Assembly (NCBI GenBank): GCA_020848435.1
Contig: JADLAC010000017.1
Span: 81,722 to 145,721 of the forward strand
Origin: Burkholderiales bacterium
GTDB lineage: Bacteria > Pseudomonadota > Gammaproteobacteria > Burkholderiales > WYBJ01
Length of the DNA stretch: 64,000 bases
Reading direction: 5' to 3'
In this document: positions 42,901 through 57,900 of the stretch, in pieces
How the letters are laid out: every line of letters starts with the position of its first letter
Numbering within the stretch: the stretch's first letter is position 1
Position numbers and translations under genes: made by a program
Notes under the pieces: generated by a model
The model's input: the letters and a program-made list of their open reading frames with translations, nothing else
Database searches by the model: none
What the model was told of the DNA's origin: nothing

Positions 42901-45900
42901 GTCACCAACAAGGGCAGCGGCCCGACCGATCTAGGCGCCTGGACCGAGCATGTCTGGCTTACCCGCGACAAGAACCGGCCGCACCCGGGCCAAGGCGACG
43001 TGCTGCTGGCGACCCTCAACTACACCGGCGGCACGCTCGCACGCAATGCGGGCTACGACCGCGCGTTCAGCGTCAAGCTGCCCGACCACGTGGTTTCCGG
43101 CACCTACTACGTCATGCCCTGGGTCGACCCGTTCGCCCAGGTGCTCGAAGACACGCTCGCCGCGAACGTGAATCCGGACGATCCGCACGAGATCAACAAC
43201 AACAACTACAAGGCGCGCGCGATCGACCTGATTGGCGTGCCGGTGATCGTCGAGGAGCTCAAACCCCAGCCGCCGGACTTGAGCGTGGTCTCGGTCGATG
43301 CCGAGGCGTTCGAGCGCGCCGGCGAGCTGTTCACGTTCTCGTGGACGGTGCGAAACGACGGCGCCGGGCCGACCGCGCGCGATTGGCACGATGAAGTCAT
43401 CCTGTCGGATTCGCCCGAGCCCGGTGCCGCCGGTGCGCACGAGTACCACCTGGGCGGGTTCGACAACCTGGCAGCGCTCGGCGTCGGGGCAGCCTACACC
43501 AATACCCAGACCGTGCTGTTGAGCCCCTCGGCCAAGGGCAGCTACCTGCACGTCAGGGCGGGCTACGGCGATCCGAATCGCGCCAACGACACCGGCACCG
43601 ATAGTACGCAGGTGACCGAAGCGATCCCGGATCTGCGCGTGACCAACATCGTGCTCGCCGCCGAAGCGTTCTCGGGCGAGAAGACCACGATCACCTACAC
43701 CGTCACCAACGAAAGCAATACGCCGATCTGGTCCGGCACGCAGTACTGGACCGACCACGTCTACTTCTCCAAGGACCCGACGCTCATCCTCGAGCGGGCG
43801 ACGCTGTTCGCGCGCGTGCAGCAGCCCAACACCGGAGCGCTCGCCGCGGGCGCGAGCTACACGCGCACGCTGGAAGTCGATCTGCCGCCCGGCATCGGCG
43901 GCAACTACTACGTCTACGTGCTCGCGAACGTGGTCGATCCGCGCACACCGCTCAGCCCGTCGTGGCCCGATGTCGCCGGATCGAACCCGTCCCTCGTGGG
44001 CGACCGCTACCTGGATGCCGCCTACGAATATCCCCTCAACAACCTCGGCCAGGCGCCACTCAAAGTCGTGTATCGCGAGCCCGACCTCCAGGTCAGCGCC
44101 ATGGCGATTGCCGATACGCTCGCCGCCGGTGAGAGCGCCGAGTTGAGCTTCACCGTCACCAACACCGGCAACCGCGCGACCCGCGAGAGCTCCTGGACCG
44201 ACAGCCTTTATCTCTCGCTCGACGCCTCGCTCGACAGCCGCGACTACCTGCTCCCCGGGACCGTGCTGTCCACCACGCGCGTCGCGAACCAGGCGCTCGC
44301 GGCCGGCGCTTCGTATACGACCAGCGTTCGGGTAACGCTGCCCTTCGAGCTTGCCGGGGGCTATTACCTGCTGGCGTACACCGATGCCGACGCCAAGCGC
44401 AACGACTTTGTCGTGAGCAGCGTGTCCGCGCGCCTGCCCGGCGTGTTTCTCGAAAACCTCTCCGGCAACCGCGCGGGTGCGGTGCGCGAGTTTCAGGGCG
44501 AAGGCAACAACATCGAAGCGCGCGCATTCGAGGTCACGCCGTACATCCCGCCTGATCTGCAAGTCAGCGCCCTGACCGCGCCCGCACGCGCGATTCGCGG
44601 CCAGAGCTTCGATCTCGCGTACACCGTCACCAACCAGGGCGGCGACACCCCGGTGCAGCAGGGCGGCTGGGACGATCTCGTTTATCTCTCGCGCGATCCC
44701 TTCCTCGACACCCGCGCCGATCGCTTCATCGGCAGCATCCGCCATAGCGGGGGGCTTGCGGCGGCGGCGTCCTACAGCATCGCTCGCACCTACACCGTGC
44801 CGACCGATCTGTTCACCGAGGCGTACTACGTCTTCGTCGTCACCGACCCGACGCGCTACGGCCCGACAGGGGAAGTGTTCGAGGGCGCGAACGAGCGCAA
44901 CAACGACCGCTTCTCCGCGGCGCCGATGCTGATCGAGCTGCCGCTGCCGACCGATCTCGTGGTGGTGAATTCGGACATCGAGTTTCCGCCGCAAGTCAGC
45001 GCGGGCGAGCCCTTCACCATACATTGGGCGGTGAAGAACCAGAGCGGCGTCGCGGCCGCCGGCACCTGGACCGATTCGGTCTTCCTGTCCGATGACGCGA
45101 CCTGGGATCTCAGCGACCGGCCGCTGGGCCGCGCGCAATACACAGGCAGCCTCAATCCGGGCGATAGCTACACGCTCTCGCTCGATACGCGCATGCCGGC
45201 CGCGCTCCCCGGTCACTACCGCATCATCGTGCGCAGCGACATCTTCAACCAGGTGCACGAGGGCATCAACGAAGCGAACAACCGGGCCGCCTCGGACAGC
45301 ACGCTCGAGCTCGCCGTCGACGAGCTGGTCATCGGCGCGCCACTCACGACCACGCTGGCAAACGCGCAGGAGCGGCTGTATCGCATCAACGTCGCGCGCG
45401 ACCAGACGCTGCGCGTCACGTTGAGCGCCTCCGACGACAAGAGCGTCAACGAGATCTTCCTGCGCCACGATGCGGTGCCGAGCTCCGCACAGTTCGACGC
45501 GACTTACGACGGACCGCTCGCCAACGACATTGCGGCGATCGTTCCCTCCACCGAGCCGGGCACCTACTACCTGCTGGTGCGAAATTTCAAGGCGCCCGAG
45601 GATGGCGTCCAGATCCGCCTGCTGGCCGAGCTGTTGCCGCTGGTGATCACCGATGTGCACACCGACGTCGGCGGCGACAGCAAGCACGTCACCACCACGA
45701 TACGCGGCGCGCAATTCCACCACGATGCCATCGTCAAGCTGGTGCGCCCCGGCATCGCCGAGTACGAGCCGCTCGACTGGGACGTGGTCGACTCGACCAC
45801 GATCATCGCCAAGTTCGATTTCACCGGCGCGCCGCACGGCCTGTACGACTTGAAGGTGTTGAATCCCTCGGGCGAGGTGGCGATTCAGCCCTACCGTTTC

Positions 45901-48900
45901 CTGGTCGAGCGCGCGATCGAGCCCGAGGTCACCATCGGCATCGGCGGCCCGCGCGTCATCCTGGCCGGTGAGCAGGCGACCTACTCGGTCGCACTGCAGA
46001 ATCTGTCCAACCTGGATGCGCCCTACACCTACTTCCAGGTGGGCGTGCCGCAGCTCAACCTCAATCCCTACGTCTACAGCCTGCCGTTCCTCGAGTTCTA
46101 CACCAACGTGCGCGGCGAGCCCGAGGGCGCGGCAGGCTCGGCCAATGCCGGCGTGCCCTGGGTCGAGATGGAGTCGATCATCAACCTCGCCGAGGGCCGC
46201 ACGAGCGGGCAGTTGATCGCCTCCGGCTTCCTGTACGACGAGCCGGCCGACGGCTTCGCCGGCTTCAGCTTCAACGTCACCACCTATCCGGGATTGCGCG
46301 AGCTGCACGAGCGCGCCTTCGACCAGTTCCGCGCCCGCATGGCCGCCGTGCTGCCGGACCTGGACCCCTTGCTCGAGCAGGGTCCGGCGGGCCTGGAGGC
46401 GTGGTGGGACGCGGTCAAGGCCAAGGCGGAAGAAATCAAGCCCGGCCTCGGCCAGGCGCTCGGCCAGCTCGATTTCCTCGGCCTCTACAACCAGAACACC
46501 GCGGTGCCCGACAAGGACACCGTCCCCTTCATCCCGTTCCGCTTCCACGTGCTCGCCACGGCGACCACGATGACGCGCGCGGAGTTCGTCGCCTTTCAGA
46601 GCAAGCAGGCCGCCGAGCTGCGCGAGGCGATCCTTGCCGCCTCCGATGCGCCCGCGCCGCTGCTCGCGCTGGCGGCCGACGAGCCGACCTGGGTCGATCT
46701 GTACCTGGCCGCGCTGGAAGACGCCGGCTTGCTGCGTCCCGAGGGCGAAGCGCCGCCCATTCGCGAGCACCAGCACATTGTCAGCCTGATGACGACCATC
46801 GCCTCGGGCATCCTGTTCGGGCCGGCCGGCAGCGAAATCCGCAGCGACGGCGACCTGCTCGGTTTCTTCGAGCAGTTGCGCGAGCTCTACGGCCACGACC
46901 AGGACATGATGGCCGAGATCGAATTTTGGGATCCGCGCGAGAGCGAGCGCTACATCGGCGAGGTGCCGGTGCCGGCGATTCCGCTGTTCGAGGACTACGA
47001 TCTCGCGCTGTCCCAGCCGACCCACTTCGAAGCCTTCCGCATCTTCGTGCCGTGGATGCCGTTCGAGGAGCGCGGCGCCGGCTTGAGCGCGCAGTTCCAG
47101 ACGCTCGGGCCGGAGGCGATCGGCGGCGACGCGTTCGAAGCGCTCGACTTCAGCAAGCTGTTCGAGGGCGCGCCCGGCAGCGGGCGGCTTGCCTCGATCA
47201 CAGGGCCGCAGACCTTCGATACCGAGGGCTGGCTGCCGGTGGCCCAGGCGCTGCCGTACAGCATCAATTTCGAGAATCCCGAGGGCGCGGGGCGCTACGT
47301 CAACGAGCTGCGCATCGTCACTCAGTTGGACGAAGATCTCGATGCGCGCACGTTCCAGTTGGGCGACATCAAGATCGGCGACATCTCGATCGACGTCCCC
47401 GCCGGGCGCTCGCTGTTCCAGGGCGAGTACGACTTCGTCGCCGCACGCGGCTTCCTGCTGCGCGTGAGCGCTGGCATCGATCTGTACCAGGAGGTGCCGG
47501 CGGCGACCTGGCTCCTGCAGGCGATCGATCCTCTGACCGGCGAAGTATTGCAGGACGCCACCCGCGGCTTGCTCAAGCCCAACGACGCCTTCGGCAACGG
47601 CGCGGGCTACGTCTCCTACTCGGTCGAGGCGAGCACCGAAGCCGCGACCGGCGCGAGCGTGCGCGCTTCGGCGCGGGTGCTGTTCGATACTCTCGCACCC
47701 GAGGACACGCTGGTGCTGGAGCAGGCGATCGACGCGTTCGCCCCGGTTACCTCCCTCGACATCGAGCGCATCGGCGCGACCGATGCCTTTACGATATCGT
47801 GGGCAGCCACCGACGATGCCTCCGGCGCCGGCTTCAAGCACGTGACCCTGTACGTCGCCACCGACGGCGGCGACTTCAAGATCTGGCAGCGCAAGCTCAC
47901 CGAAGCCGCGGGCAGCCTGGTGTATGCCGGCGAGTCGGGCCACCGCTACGAATTCCTCGCGCTTTCGACCGACATCGCCGGCAATCGCGAGGCGCCGCAA
48001 CCGGGCGTGAACGCGCAGGCCGACGACTCGGGCGTGAACCTGGGTGCGCTGCCGACGGTGCCCGCGACCACCGCGCCCAACTTCGGCATCGCGCCCGAGC
48101 CCGTGCCGGCACCATCGAGCAACCCGCTGTTCGCCGAAGCCCTGGCAGGCATTCCGAGCCCGGCGCCGCTGACCGCGCCGAGCGAGTTCGACAGCGTGAT
48201 CGCGCCCTTCGCCGCGCAAGCCTTCGCCACCGGCATCGCGCAAAGCCACGGCAACATCGGGCCGATGGCGATCGTCGAGCGCCCGGACGGCTCCTTCCTC
48301 ATCTCCGGCGGCGAGAATCGCGGCCGTATCTATCGCTTCGATGCCGATGGCGGCGAAGCGGGCGTGCCCTGGGCGAGCCTCGACGATCCGATCTTCAATC
48401 TCGCCTTCGACAGCACGGGCCGGCTGTGGGCCACGACCGGGGGTAACGCGCTCATCGAGCTCGATACCGAGACGGGCGAGGTGCTCTCGCGCCATGGCGA
48501 CGGGGTGACCATCGCGCTCGCCGCGGAGCCCGAGAGCGGGCGGCTATTCGTATCGACGCAACGCGGCGTGGAAGTGTTCGATCCCGCCACGGGCGTGTTC
48601 ACGCAGTACAGCCGAGATCGCGACTTGCGCGTCGGCAGCCTCGCCTTCGACGACGCCGGCGCGCTGTGGGCGGTGACGTGGCCGGACCGGCGCCAGGTGG
48701 TGCGCTTCACCGAGCGCGCGCGCGCCGAGATCATGCTCGAATTCGATTCCGATATCGATTCGATCGCCTTCGGCCGCCAAGCTACGCCGCTCGCGGGCTT
48801 GCTGTTCGTCTCGCACAACACCGGGCCGGTTTCCGACACCGGCGCGGCGAGCGCGGACGCCGACCTCACCATGGTCGATGTCGCGACCCTGGCACGGATC

Positions 48901-51900
48901 ACGCTGGCACGCGGCGGCAGCCGCGGCGACGTGGTGCTGGCGACGAGCGACGGCCGCGTGCTCCTGTCGCAGTCGCACCAGGTCGACGTGCTGAACCCGG
49001 TGTATGCGCCCATCGTGGTCGCGACCTTCCCGCCAGACGGAGCGAAGCTGGCGCTGCCGCTGCCGTTCATCTCGGTGGTGTTCGACCAGGACATGCGGGT
49101 CGGCGATGCGAGCGCGGCCGACAGCGTGATCAACCCGACCAACTACCGGCTGGTCGGGCAAGCAAGCGGCGTACACCTCATTCAGGATCTGGTCTACGAC
49201 ACCGCTACGCGCACGGTGCTGCTCACCGCCGGCAACCTGCAACCCGACCGCTACACGCTCACGGTCGAAGATCGGGTTGCCAGCGTATTCGGCAAGCGCA
49301 TGGTTGAGGATCGCGCCGTCACGTTCGACGCGGCGAGTGATTTGAGCGCCTACATCGAGCTCGACTTCGGTATTTCCCGCTACGACCGCACGCTCGGCAC
49401 GGTGTCCTACGAGGTGAGCGTCACCAACCGCGGCGACACCGCGCTGGTGCTGCCCGTGCTGCTGGTGCTCGATCCGCGCGACGGCTATCCCGGCGTGCCG
49501 CAAGGCATCGAGGGCCGCACCGACGACGGCCGCTGGCTGATCGATCTGTCGGCGAGCTTGCCCGCGAACCGCGAGCTCGCGCCCGGCGCGAGCACGGCCG
49601 GCCAAACCGTCAGCATCCAGACGCCGGATCGGCGCCGGGTCGATTTCGCGACCGGCGTCTCCGCCGCCACCGCGCCCAACCACGCGCCAGCCTTCGATTC
49701 GAATCCGCCAGTCGCGGCGCAAGTCGGCGCAGTCTTCACCTACCAGGCGCACGCCGGCGATCTCGACGGCCACCCGGTCGCCTACCACCTGCTGTCCGGT
49801 CCGGCGGGCATGACCATCGACCCGGACTCGGGTCTGGTGCAGTGGGATGTCGCAGCCGATAGCGCCGCCGAAGTGCCGGTGGTGCTGCAGGCTTTCGACA
49901 GCCGCGGTGCGGTCGCGCTGCAGCGCTTCGTGTTGGACGTGATCGGCGGCAACCGCGCGCCCGAGTTCCTGGCCATGCCGGTCGAGCTGGCGGGACGCGA
50001 GGGCGAGCTGATCGAGCTCACCGTGGTCGTGTCCGATCCCGACCTCGACCCGCTCAGCGTGTGGGCCGACAAGCTGCCGGCAGGCGCGGTGTTCGACGCC
50101 GCCACGCGCACTTTCACCTGGCGCCCGGACTTCGAGGCTGCCGGCACTTATCCGGAGGTGCGCTTCTTCGCCTCCGACGGCGGCCTGGTTACGAGCGCGG
50201 CGCTCACCGTGCGCGTCGCCGAAGGCTACGTCCTGCCCTCGGTCGTGCAGCCGGCCGATCGCACGGTGCAGGAGGGCGATCGCATCCGTTTCTTCCTCGA
50301 TGCGAGCGGCGACGAGAACGCGGTGCTCGCGTACCACAGCGCGCTCTTGCCGTGGGGCGCGACCCTGCACCCCGTGAGTGGCTTGTTCGAGTGGGTGCCG
50401 GGCTATACGCAGGCGGGCGCCTACGAAGTCCCGTTCACGGTGAGCGATGGGCTATTCGCGCATACGGTGGTGACGCGCATCACCGTGACCAACGCCAACG
50501 GCGCGCCGGTGCTCGATCCGCAGGACGGCTGGGAGATCTACGAAGGCCAGCCGGTCACCATCAAAGCGTTCGCCTACGATCCCGACAATCCGTTCTACGC
50601 GCCGCCGTTCCGCGATGCGCAGGGCGACCTGGTCGAGATCGCGCAGACCGCGCGCACGGTCAGCGTGAGCGCCTCGGGGCTGCCGCCCGGCGCGACCTTC
50701 GACCCGCAGACTTACGAGCTACGCTGGTCCCCGACCCACCAGCAGGCCGGCAGCTACACGATCCATCTCAGCGCCGTGGATGATGGCGACGGCACGGGAA
50801 TGCCGCTGTCGCACACGCTCGACCTGCCGCTCACGGTGCTCAACTTGAATCGGGAGCCCTCGATCGAGGCGCTCGACAACGTGACCCTCGCCCGCGGCGA
50901 GACGCGTGACATCGCCATCCGCGTGACCGACCCCGAGGGCAATGCGCTCTCGATCCTCGCCACCAGCGAGCAGCCGGGCTTTCCGCTGCCGGGTTTCATG
51001 GACTTCACCGACCACGGCGACGGCACCGGCACGCTCCATCTCGCGCCGGGCGTCGGCGACCGCGGCGATCACGTGGTACGCATCATCGCCGCCGATGACG
51101 GCGACGGCGCCGCGGCCGCGGTGCGCACGGTGAGCTACGTCTTCAACGTCAAGGTGACCAGCGCGAACGAGCCACCGCGGATCGCCTACCTGGGCGATGC
51201 GGTTGCGCTCGCCGGCCAACCGATGCAGCTCCCCGTGAGCGTCTCGGATCTCGATCAGCACCCCATCACCCCGGATGTGCTGAGCTACGAGCTCGCCGGC
51301 CTGCCCGCGGGCGCGGCGATCGTAGCCACGGCCGTCTACGGCCAGGCGCTCATCCAGTGGACGCCGACCGGCGCCGATGCCGGCGCCTACGACGTGACCG
51401 TGACGGTGCGCGACAGTGGCAACAACGGGCTTGCGCCGATCGCCACCGACACCAAGACGTTCCGGCTCAAGGTGCGCAGCGCCAATACGGCGCCCGTGCT
51501 CGCCCCGGTCGGCAACCGGACCGTCACCGAAGGCGAGACACTGACCTTCACCCTGCACGCAAACGATGGCGACGCCGATGCGCTGAGCTACTTCGCCGGC
51601 GCGCTTGGCAGGAACGAGCTGCCCGGCGCCGGAAGCAGCTTCGGCCCGCTGCCGCAGGGCGCGGTGCTCGATCCGGCGACCGGGACCTTCACCTGGCGTC
51701 CCGCGCTCAACACTGCCGGCAGCTACGCGTTCGCCTTGCGCGCGACCGACGGCCACGGCATGAGCAGCGAAACCATCACCATCGAGGTGACCAACGCCAA
51801 CCAGCTTCCGGTGTTCGTGCCCATGTACCCGCAGCTCGCGCGCGAGGGCCTGGAGCTGCGCTTCAACGTGGTCGTCGCCGATGCCGACGCCGATCCCATC

Positions 51901-54900
51901 ATCCTCAATGCGACCAGCGGCCTGCCGCTGGGCGCGCTGTTCGTGCCCGCACGCGGGGAGCTCATCTGGACACCGGGCTTCGACCAGCAAGGCAGCCACG
52001 TCATCACGTTCACCGCGGTCGATCCCTCGGGTGTGCCGGTCGAGATGGACGTGACCCTCCTGGTCGCGAACGTCAATCGCGCGCCGGTGCTCGATGAATC
52101 CGATCACGCCTTCCTGATCGGCGAGACGCGCAGCTTCGCCGTCGCCGCAACCGATCCCGATGCCGGTACCGATCTCGTGTTCTCGGCGCTCGGCCTGCCC
52201 GACGGTGCGACGCTGGATGCGGATAGCGGCCGCTTCGAATGGACGCCGGGTCCGGGGCAGAGCGGCCAATACTTCGTCACCTTGATCGCCGACGACGGCA
52301 CGGCGAAGACGCGCCAGACGATCACGCTGCGGGCGAGCCTCGAGCCGGTCGCCCCCAACGTGCACGTCGAGCTCACGCCGAGCTTCCCGGCGCTGCCCGG
52401 CGCTTCGGTCCTGGTACACGCGATCGCCGACAGCTTCGCCGAAATCGTCTCGCTGCGCCTCTATGTCGGCGGCGAGGAAGTGGCGCTGGACGCCAATGGC
52501 CGCGCCTTCATAACCGCCGGCACACCGGGCAAGGTCGAGATCGAAGCGGTGGCCGTCGATGCCGACGGTGTCGAAGGGCGCGAGCGCGTCCAGCTCAAGG
52601 TTCGCGACAGCACCGACAAGCTCGCGCCGGCGGTCGCGTTCGAACCGAGCCTGAGCCGAGCGCGTGTGCACGCGCCGCTCGAATTGCTCGGCAGCGTGGT
52701 GGATACGAACCTCGACTTCTGGCGCCTGGAGATCGCTTCGAACGCGAGCGGCGAAGCGATGCTGCTCGCGCAAGGCGAGACGCCGCGCGACGGCGTGCTG
52801 GGCGCACTCGATCCGCGCCGCTGGAGCAACGGCTTCTATACGCTCACGCTGAGCGCGCGCGATATCGGCGGGCGCACCAGCGTGACCCGCGTCGAGGTCC
52901 AGATCGATACGGCGGCGAAGCTCGGCCAGTACCGGCGCGACGACGTCGACTTGAGCGTCGATCTCGGCGGCGTGAGCTTCACGCTCGCACGCGCCTACGA
53001 CAGTCTTGCCGCGGCCACCGCGGGTGGCTTCGGCGGCGGCTGGGACTTGCGCGGCCGCGACGTGCACCTGGAAACCAACGTCGACAAGACCGGCCGCGAG
53101 CATCTCGGTGTGTTCAGCGCGTATGCCGATGGCACGCGGGTCTATCTCGATCTGCCGAGCGGCGAGCGCGCGGGCTTCAGCTTCCTGCCGATCCCGATCG
53201 CGATCGGCGGCAACACCTTCTATCGTCCGGGCTGGCTCGCCGACGGCAACCACGGCTGGACGCTCGACTCGGTCGATACGCTGCTGCGCAAAGCCGGCGT
53301 GCGCTACTACGATGCCGGCACGGGCCAGCCCTACAATCCGCAAAGCGCGTTCTTCGCCGGCGCCGATTTCACGCTCCAGGCAGCCGACGGCACGCACTAT
53401 CTCATCGATGCTGGCGGTGGCATCAACGAGATCCGCACCGCCTCGGGCAAGCGGCTGTTCGTGAGCGACAACGCGATCACCGCGGAGTCGGGCCAGACGC
53501 TCCAGTTCGTGCGCGATGGCGAAGGCCGCATCACCCGCGCCGTGGCGCCCGACGGCACCACGCTGGTCTACCTGTACGATGCCGGCGGTCGTCTCGTTAC
53601 GGTGCGCAATCTCACCACCGGCGCCGGCCAGCGCTATACCTACGGCGAGGGCTTGCTGATCGGCGCCGTGGGCATCGGCCAGCCGGGCGTGAGCGTGCGC
53701 TACGGCGCCGACGGCGCGGTCACGACCCAGCCGATCGCCGCCGACTTGGGCGGGCTCGCGCAGTTCGGCAACCAGGCGAGCGCCGGCGCCTTGGGCGCGG
53801 GCGAGAGCGACATTTACACCTTCAGCGTGCGCGCGAGCGAGATTGCCGCCGCTGCCGGCGGTCAGTTCATCCTGCGGGTTTCGATCGATGCCGCAGCCGG
53901 GCTTGATCTCGCCGATCCCCAGGTGCTCGGCCTGACCGCGCTGTCGGTCGAGCGCTCGGGCGAGCGGGTGGTGGCCTTGTTCGGCATCACGGCCGAAGGG
54001 CTCTATCAGCTTCGCATCGGCGCCGCGCTCGGCGCGAGCGGCGCTTACACGCTCGCGCTCTCGGCGGCGGGCGATCTCGATCTCGACGCCGATGTCGACG
54101 GCGCCGACAGCGCGCGCTTCACCGCCCAGGCCCCCGGTTCGGACATCACCGGCGACGGCAGCATCGACGGCGCGGACCGCGCGGTGTTGTTCTCCAATTA
54201 CGGCGTGGCGAAGAACCAGGCCCCGCAGCTCGCGGTCACGCTGCCTTCGGTCCTCACCCACGAAGCGCTGCCGGTCTACGTCGACCTCGGGCAGATCGCG
54301 ACCGATCCGAACGGCGACGCGGTGTTCTTCCGCATCCTCTCGACCCAGCACGGCAGCGCGGTGCTGAGCCCGGATGCACGCTACGTCATCTTCACGCCGA
54401 GCGCGGGCTACACCGGCGCGGCATCGTTCGAGCTGCAAGCCGACGACGGCTTCAATGCCTCCTCGATCGCGGCCGTCGCGGTCGAGGTGAGCGACGCGCC
54501 CTTGATCGGCATCGACTTCGATCAGCGCCGGCTGCTGCTGGAGGCGGGCGAGAGCGCCTTGATTCGCGTCAGCGGCGACTTCGCCGATCAGCAGGACGTG
54601 CTGCTGCCGCTCGACTACGTCAACGCGCGCGTGCTCGACACCGCGGTCGCGGCGCTCACGCCGCAGGGCCTGCTGAGCGCGCTGGCCGATGGCTACACGG
54701 TGCTGCTGGCCGGCCGTGGGCCGGTCGCCGCGGCGACCGTGATCGGCGTCGGCAGCCCTTCGGGCGGCGAGCTATACATCTCGCGCCTGCTCAATATCGA
54801 CGCCTATCCCGATGCGGTGACGATCGTGCCCCAGGGCGGTACGCGGCAGGTCGTGGTGAGCCTGGGACTGGGCCAGCAGGTGTTCATCACCGGCGCCGAC

Positions 54901-57900
54901 GGCGTGCTCTACGTCGCGGGCAACCGCGACGTCGTGACCGTCGACGAGGCCGGCTTGATCCGCGCCGTGGCCGAAGGCACGAGCCAGGTCACGGCCATCT
55001 ACGGCTACGGCGAGGAAGTGCTCGACGTGAAGGTCGAGGCGCCCCAGATCGGCCAAGTGACCATCGGTGCCGAAGGCGGCGCGGTCGCCAATGCCGACGG
55101 CATCATCGCCACATTCGGTCCCGGTCAGCTCTCGACCGACACGCAGGTCTCGATCCAGACCGTCGCCGAGCAGGACCTGTCCATACCGCTGCCGCACAAC
55201 TCGCAGGGCCAGGCGACCTTCGACTACGTCGGCGCCCTCGAGCTCAAGATCGAAGGCGGGACGTTGAACGGCCCCATCCAGCTCGCCGTGCCGGTCGCGC
55301 CGGGGTCGGCGCAGGCGGGCGACCAAGTGTGGTTCATGCAGAAAGTGAGCCTGCCGATCGGGCCCAACGGCGAGTGGCAGGAGGTCTGGACGGTGGTCGA
55401 TTCCGGCACCGTGGATGAAAACGGCATCGCCCGCACGGCCTCGCCGCCCTTCCCCGGCTTGTCGGACCGCGGCAACGTGCTGGTCGCCAAGGCGGTCGAG
55501 CCGCTCGGTATCGTGCGCATCGACCTGGGCTACGTGGCCGGTCTCACGTTCGCCTTCTCGGCCGCGATCGGTATCGCCGCCACGGGCGGCATCGTCGGCG
55601 CGGTGGTGGCGGGCGGACTTATCGCCGGCTACCTCGGCATGTTGGTCGCGCCTGCGCTGTTGCAGGCGCACGACATCATGGTGTGGCGCGACTATGCGAA
55701 CAACAAGGACGGCTATTCGCTTACCATCGATATTCCCGAGGGCGAGGATTTCTCGCAGATCATTCCCGATCTGCCGCCGCCACCCGCGTTCGGCGCCACG
55801 CTCAATCTGCCGCGCATCACCGGTCTAAGTACCGAGTACGACGCCAACAACGAGCTTATCCTCACCTTGCGCGGGGTCGATTTCATCGATCCCGACGGAC
55901 CGAGCTTCGGTACCGACGTGCTCGGCGTCGATCTGCGCGACACGCGCGTCGTCTTCAGCACCTTGACGCACGAGGCGATCGTAAAGGGCGAGGACTATCT
56001 CAGCACGGACCTCGGCCCCGAAGCGACCATCCGCCTGCGGGTGCCGAAGGAAGTGCTGCTCGGCCGCGCCGAAATCCGCGTGGAGCGGCCGCATTACGCC
56101 ATCATGCCGGCGGCCGCGGGCGCCTCGGCGCAAGTCGAATGGACCGCGGGGCTCGCCGCGAGCATCGACAACAAGGGCGGCTTCGGCTTCGTCGGCCGCG
56201 GCACCAGCCAGCAGGGCATGATCCAGGTGATCGACACCAGCCGCCCGGACGAGGCGACGGTCGAGCGGGTGATCAAGGAGATTTCGCTCGAAGGCGTCAC
56301 GGTGGTGCTCGACACCTACGCGACGCCCGATCTCGCGGCGGTCTATGTCGCGGGCCACGGCGGGATCGCGATCCTCGATGCTTTCACGCTACAGCAATTC
56401 GACGCCGATCCGCATCGCGCGGGCATGAATGTGATCCAGATCCAGGGCGATCGCATCGTCAATGCGCTCGCCTACGACCCGAACGGGCGCTATCTGTATG
56501 CCGCCGGCACTGGGGCGATCTACGTCATCGATCTCGATCCGGCCTCGGAGAGCTACCACAAGGTCGCGCATACGCTCACCGGCTTCGACGCCTTCTCCAA
56601 CGGGCGCATCAACGACATCGAGCTCAATGCCGACGGCACGCGGCTGTTCGCGTCCGTGCCCTTCACCACCGCTTTCGGCCCTTACAGCTTCGCCGCCGGC
56701 CACAGGCTCGAGGGCGATATCGTCGTCTTCAACGTCGACGAATCCGACCGCACCGCGAGCGGCCTGGCGGGCGGCAGCCGCAACTGGCGCGAAGTCATCA
56801 AGGTGCTCGACGGCGGGCTCGAGCCCTTCGACATCCAGGCCTCGGCGGATCGCAATCGGCTGCTGTTCAGCTCGCGCCTCGACTTGAAGGGCGGCCTGCA
56901 CAGCATATTCATCACCGACGACAACCCGGCCAATTTCTCGGCCCGGATCGAGGACATCGGTCTCACCGTGAACGAGCGCCCGATCGGCATCCGCACGCTC
57001 GGCACCGACGGCTTGTTCCCCGCGCTCACCACCCGCACCGGGCAAGTGTTCGAGCTCGACATCCGCAATGCGAGCGGCATCGCCATCACGCCGGATATGA
57101 AATGGGCGTTCGTCGGCGACTGGTACATCCCGCGGCTGTACTACATGAACCCGATGGTCGCGCTCGAGCTGGAAGATCTGCACAAAGTCGGCTCCAAGGT
57201 CGCGGTCATCAAGGACCCGTTCACCAATCCCCAGGTGATGGGCTCGACTACGCCGGTTCCGCTCCAGTTCCTGGAAGAGCTGAGCGTGGATGCGACCGGC
57301 AAGAAGCTCTACGTCAACTATCGCCTCGCCGGCAGCATCGCGGTCTACGACATCGAAGCCTTGAAGCTGCGCATCGCCTCGAACGTGCAGGATTGGAACG
57401 AGCTGCCGCTCGACCACCTGTGGGCCGACGACGACGATCCCGACAACGTCTTCAATCTCGAGCCGATCGACGTTGTCCTGCACGCGCGCGGGCTGTCGGT
57501 GCAGGTGAACGAGGTGTTGCAGTTGATCCGCCCGAGCGGCGTCGTTCAGGTCAACGATTCGGGCAACGACCCGCTGGTGTTCGAGTGGGAGGTCGATACC
57601 GCGCGCCTGGGCGGCGACAACATCCGCACGCGGCTGTACTTCAGCGCGCTCGCGCCCGGCGAGGGCCTGTGGGAGGAGGATCCGTATCGCGACCGCAAGG
57701 AAAACGCGCCGACGGATTTCCTCATCGGCGAGGCGACCATCGTCGATGTGCTGGAGAACCGCTGGAGCGCCGAGCCGCCCGGTGGCGAGAGCGTGGATCA
57801 GAACCCCGCGCGCATCGCCAAGACGAGCGAGCTCGAGGTCGGCAAGCGTTACCGCATCGACGCCGGCGGCAACCTTACCCCGGCGGGGGATGCCGACGAT

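Noticed and set aside
42931..48495. Minus-strand open frame of 1,854 codons opposite the giant gene
   Set aside because: Its translation is repetitive Arg/Ala/Gly/Val/Asp-rich text with no domain, while the plus strand reads as clear CARDB and other modules. High third-position GC keeps the antisense frame open.
50719..54438. Minus-strand open frame of 1,239 codons
   Set aside because: Antisense shadow of the putative-Ig and Rhs-like region; no motif.
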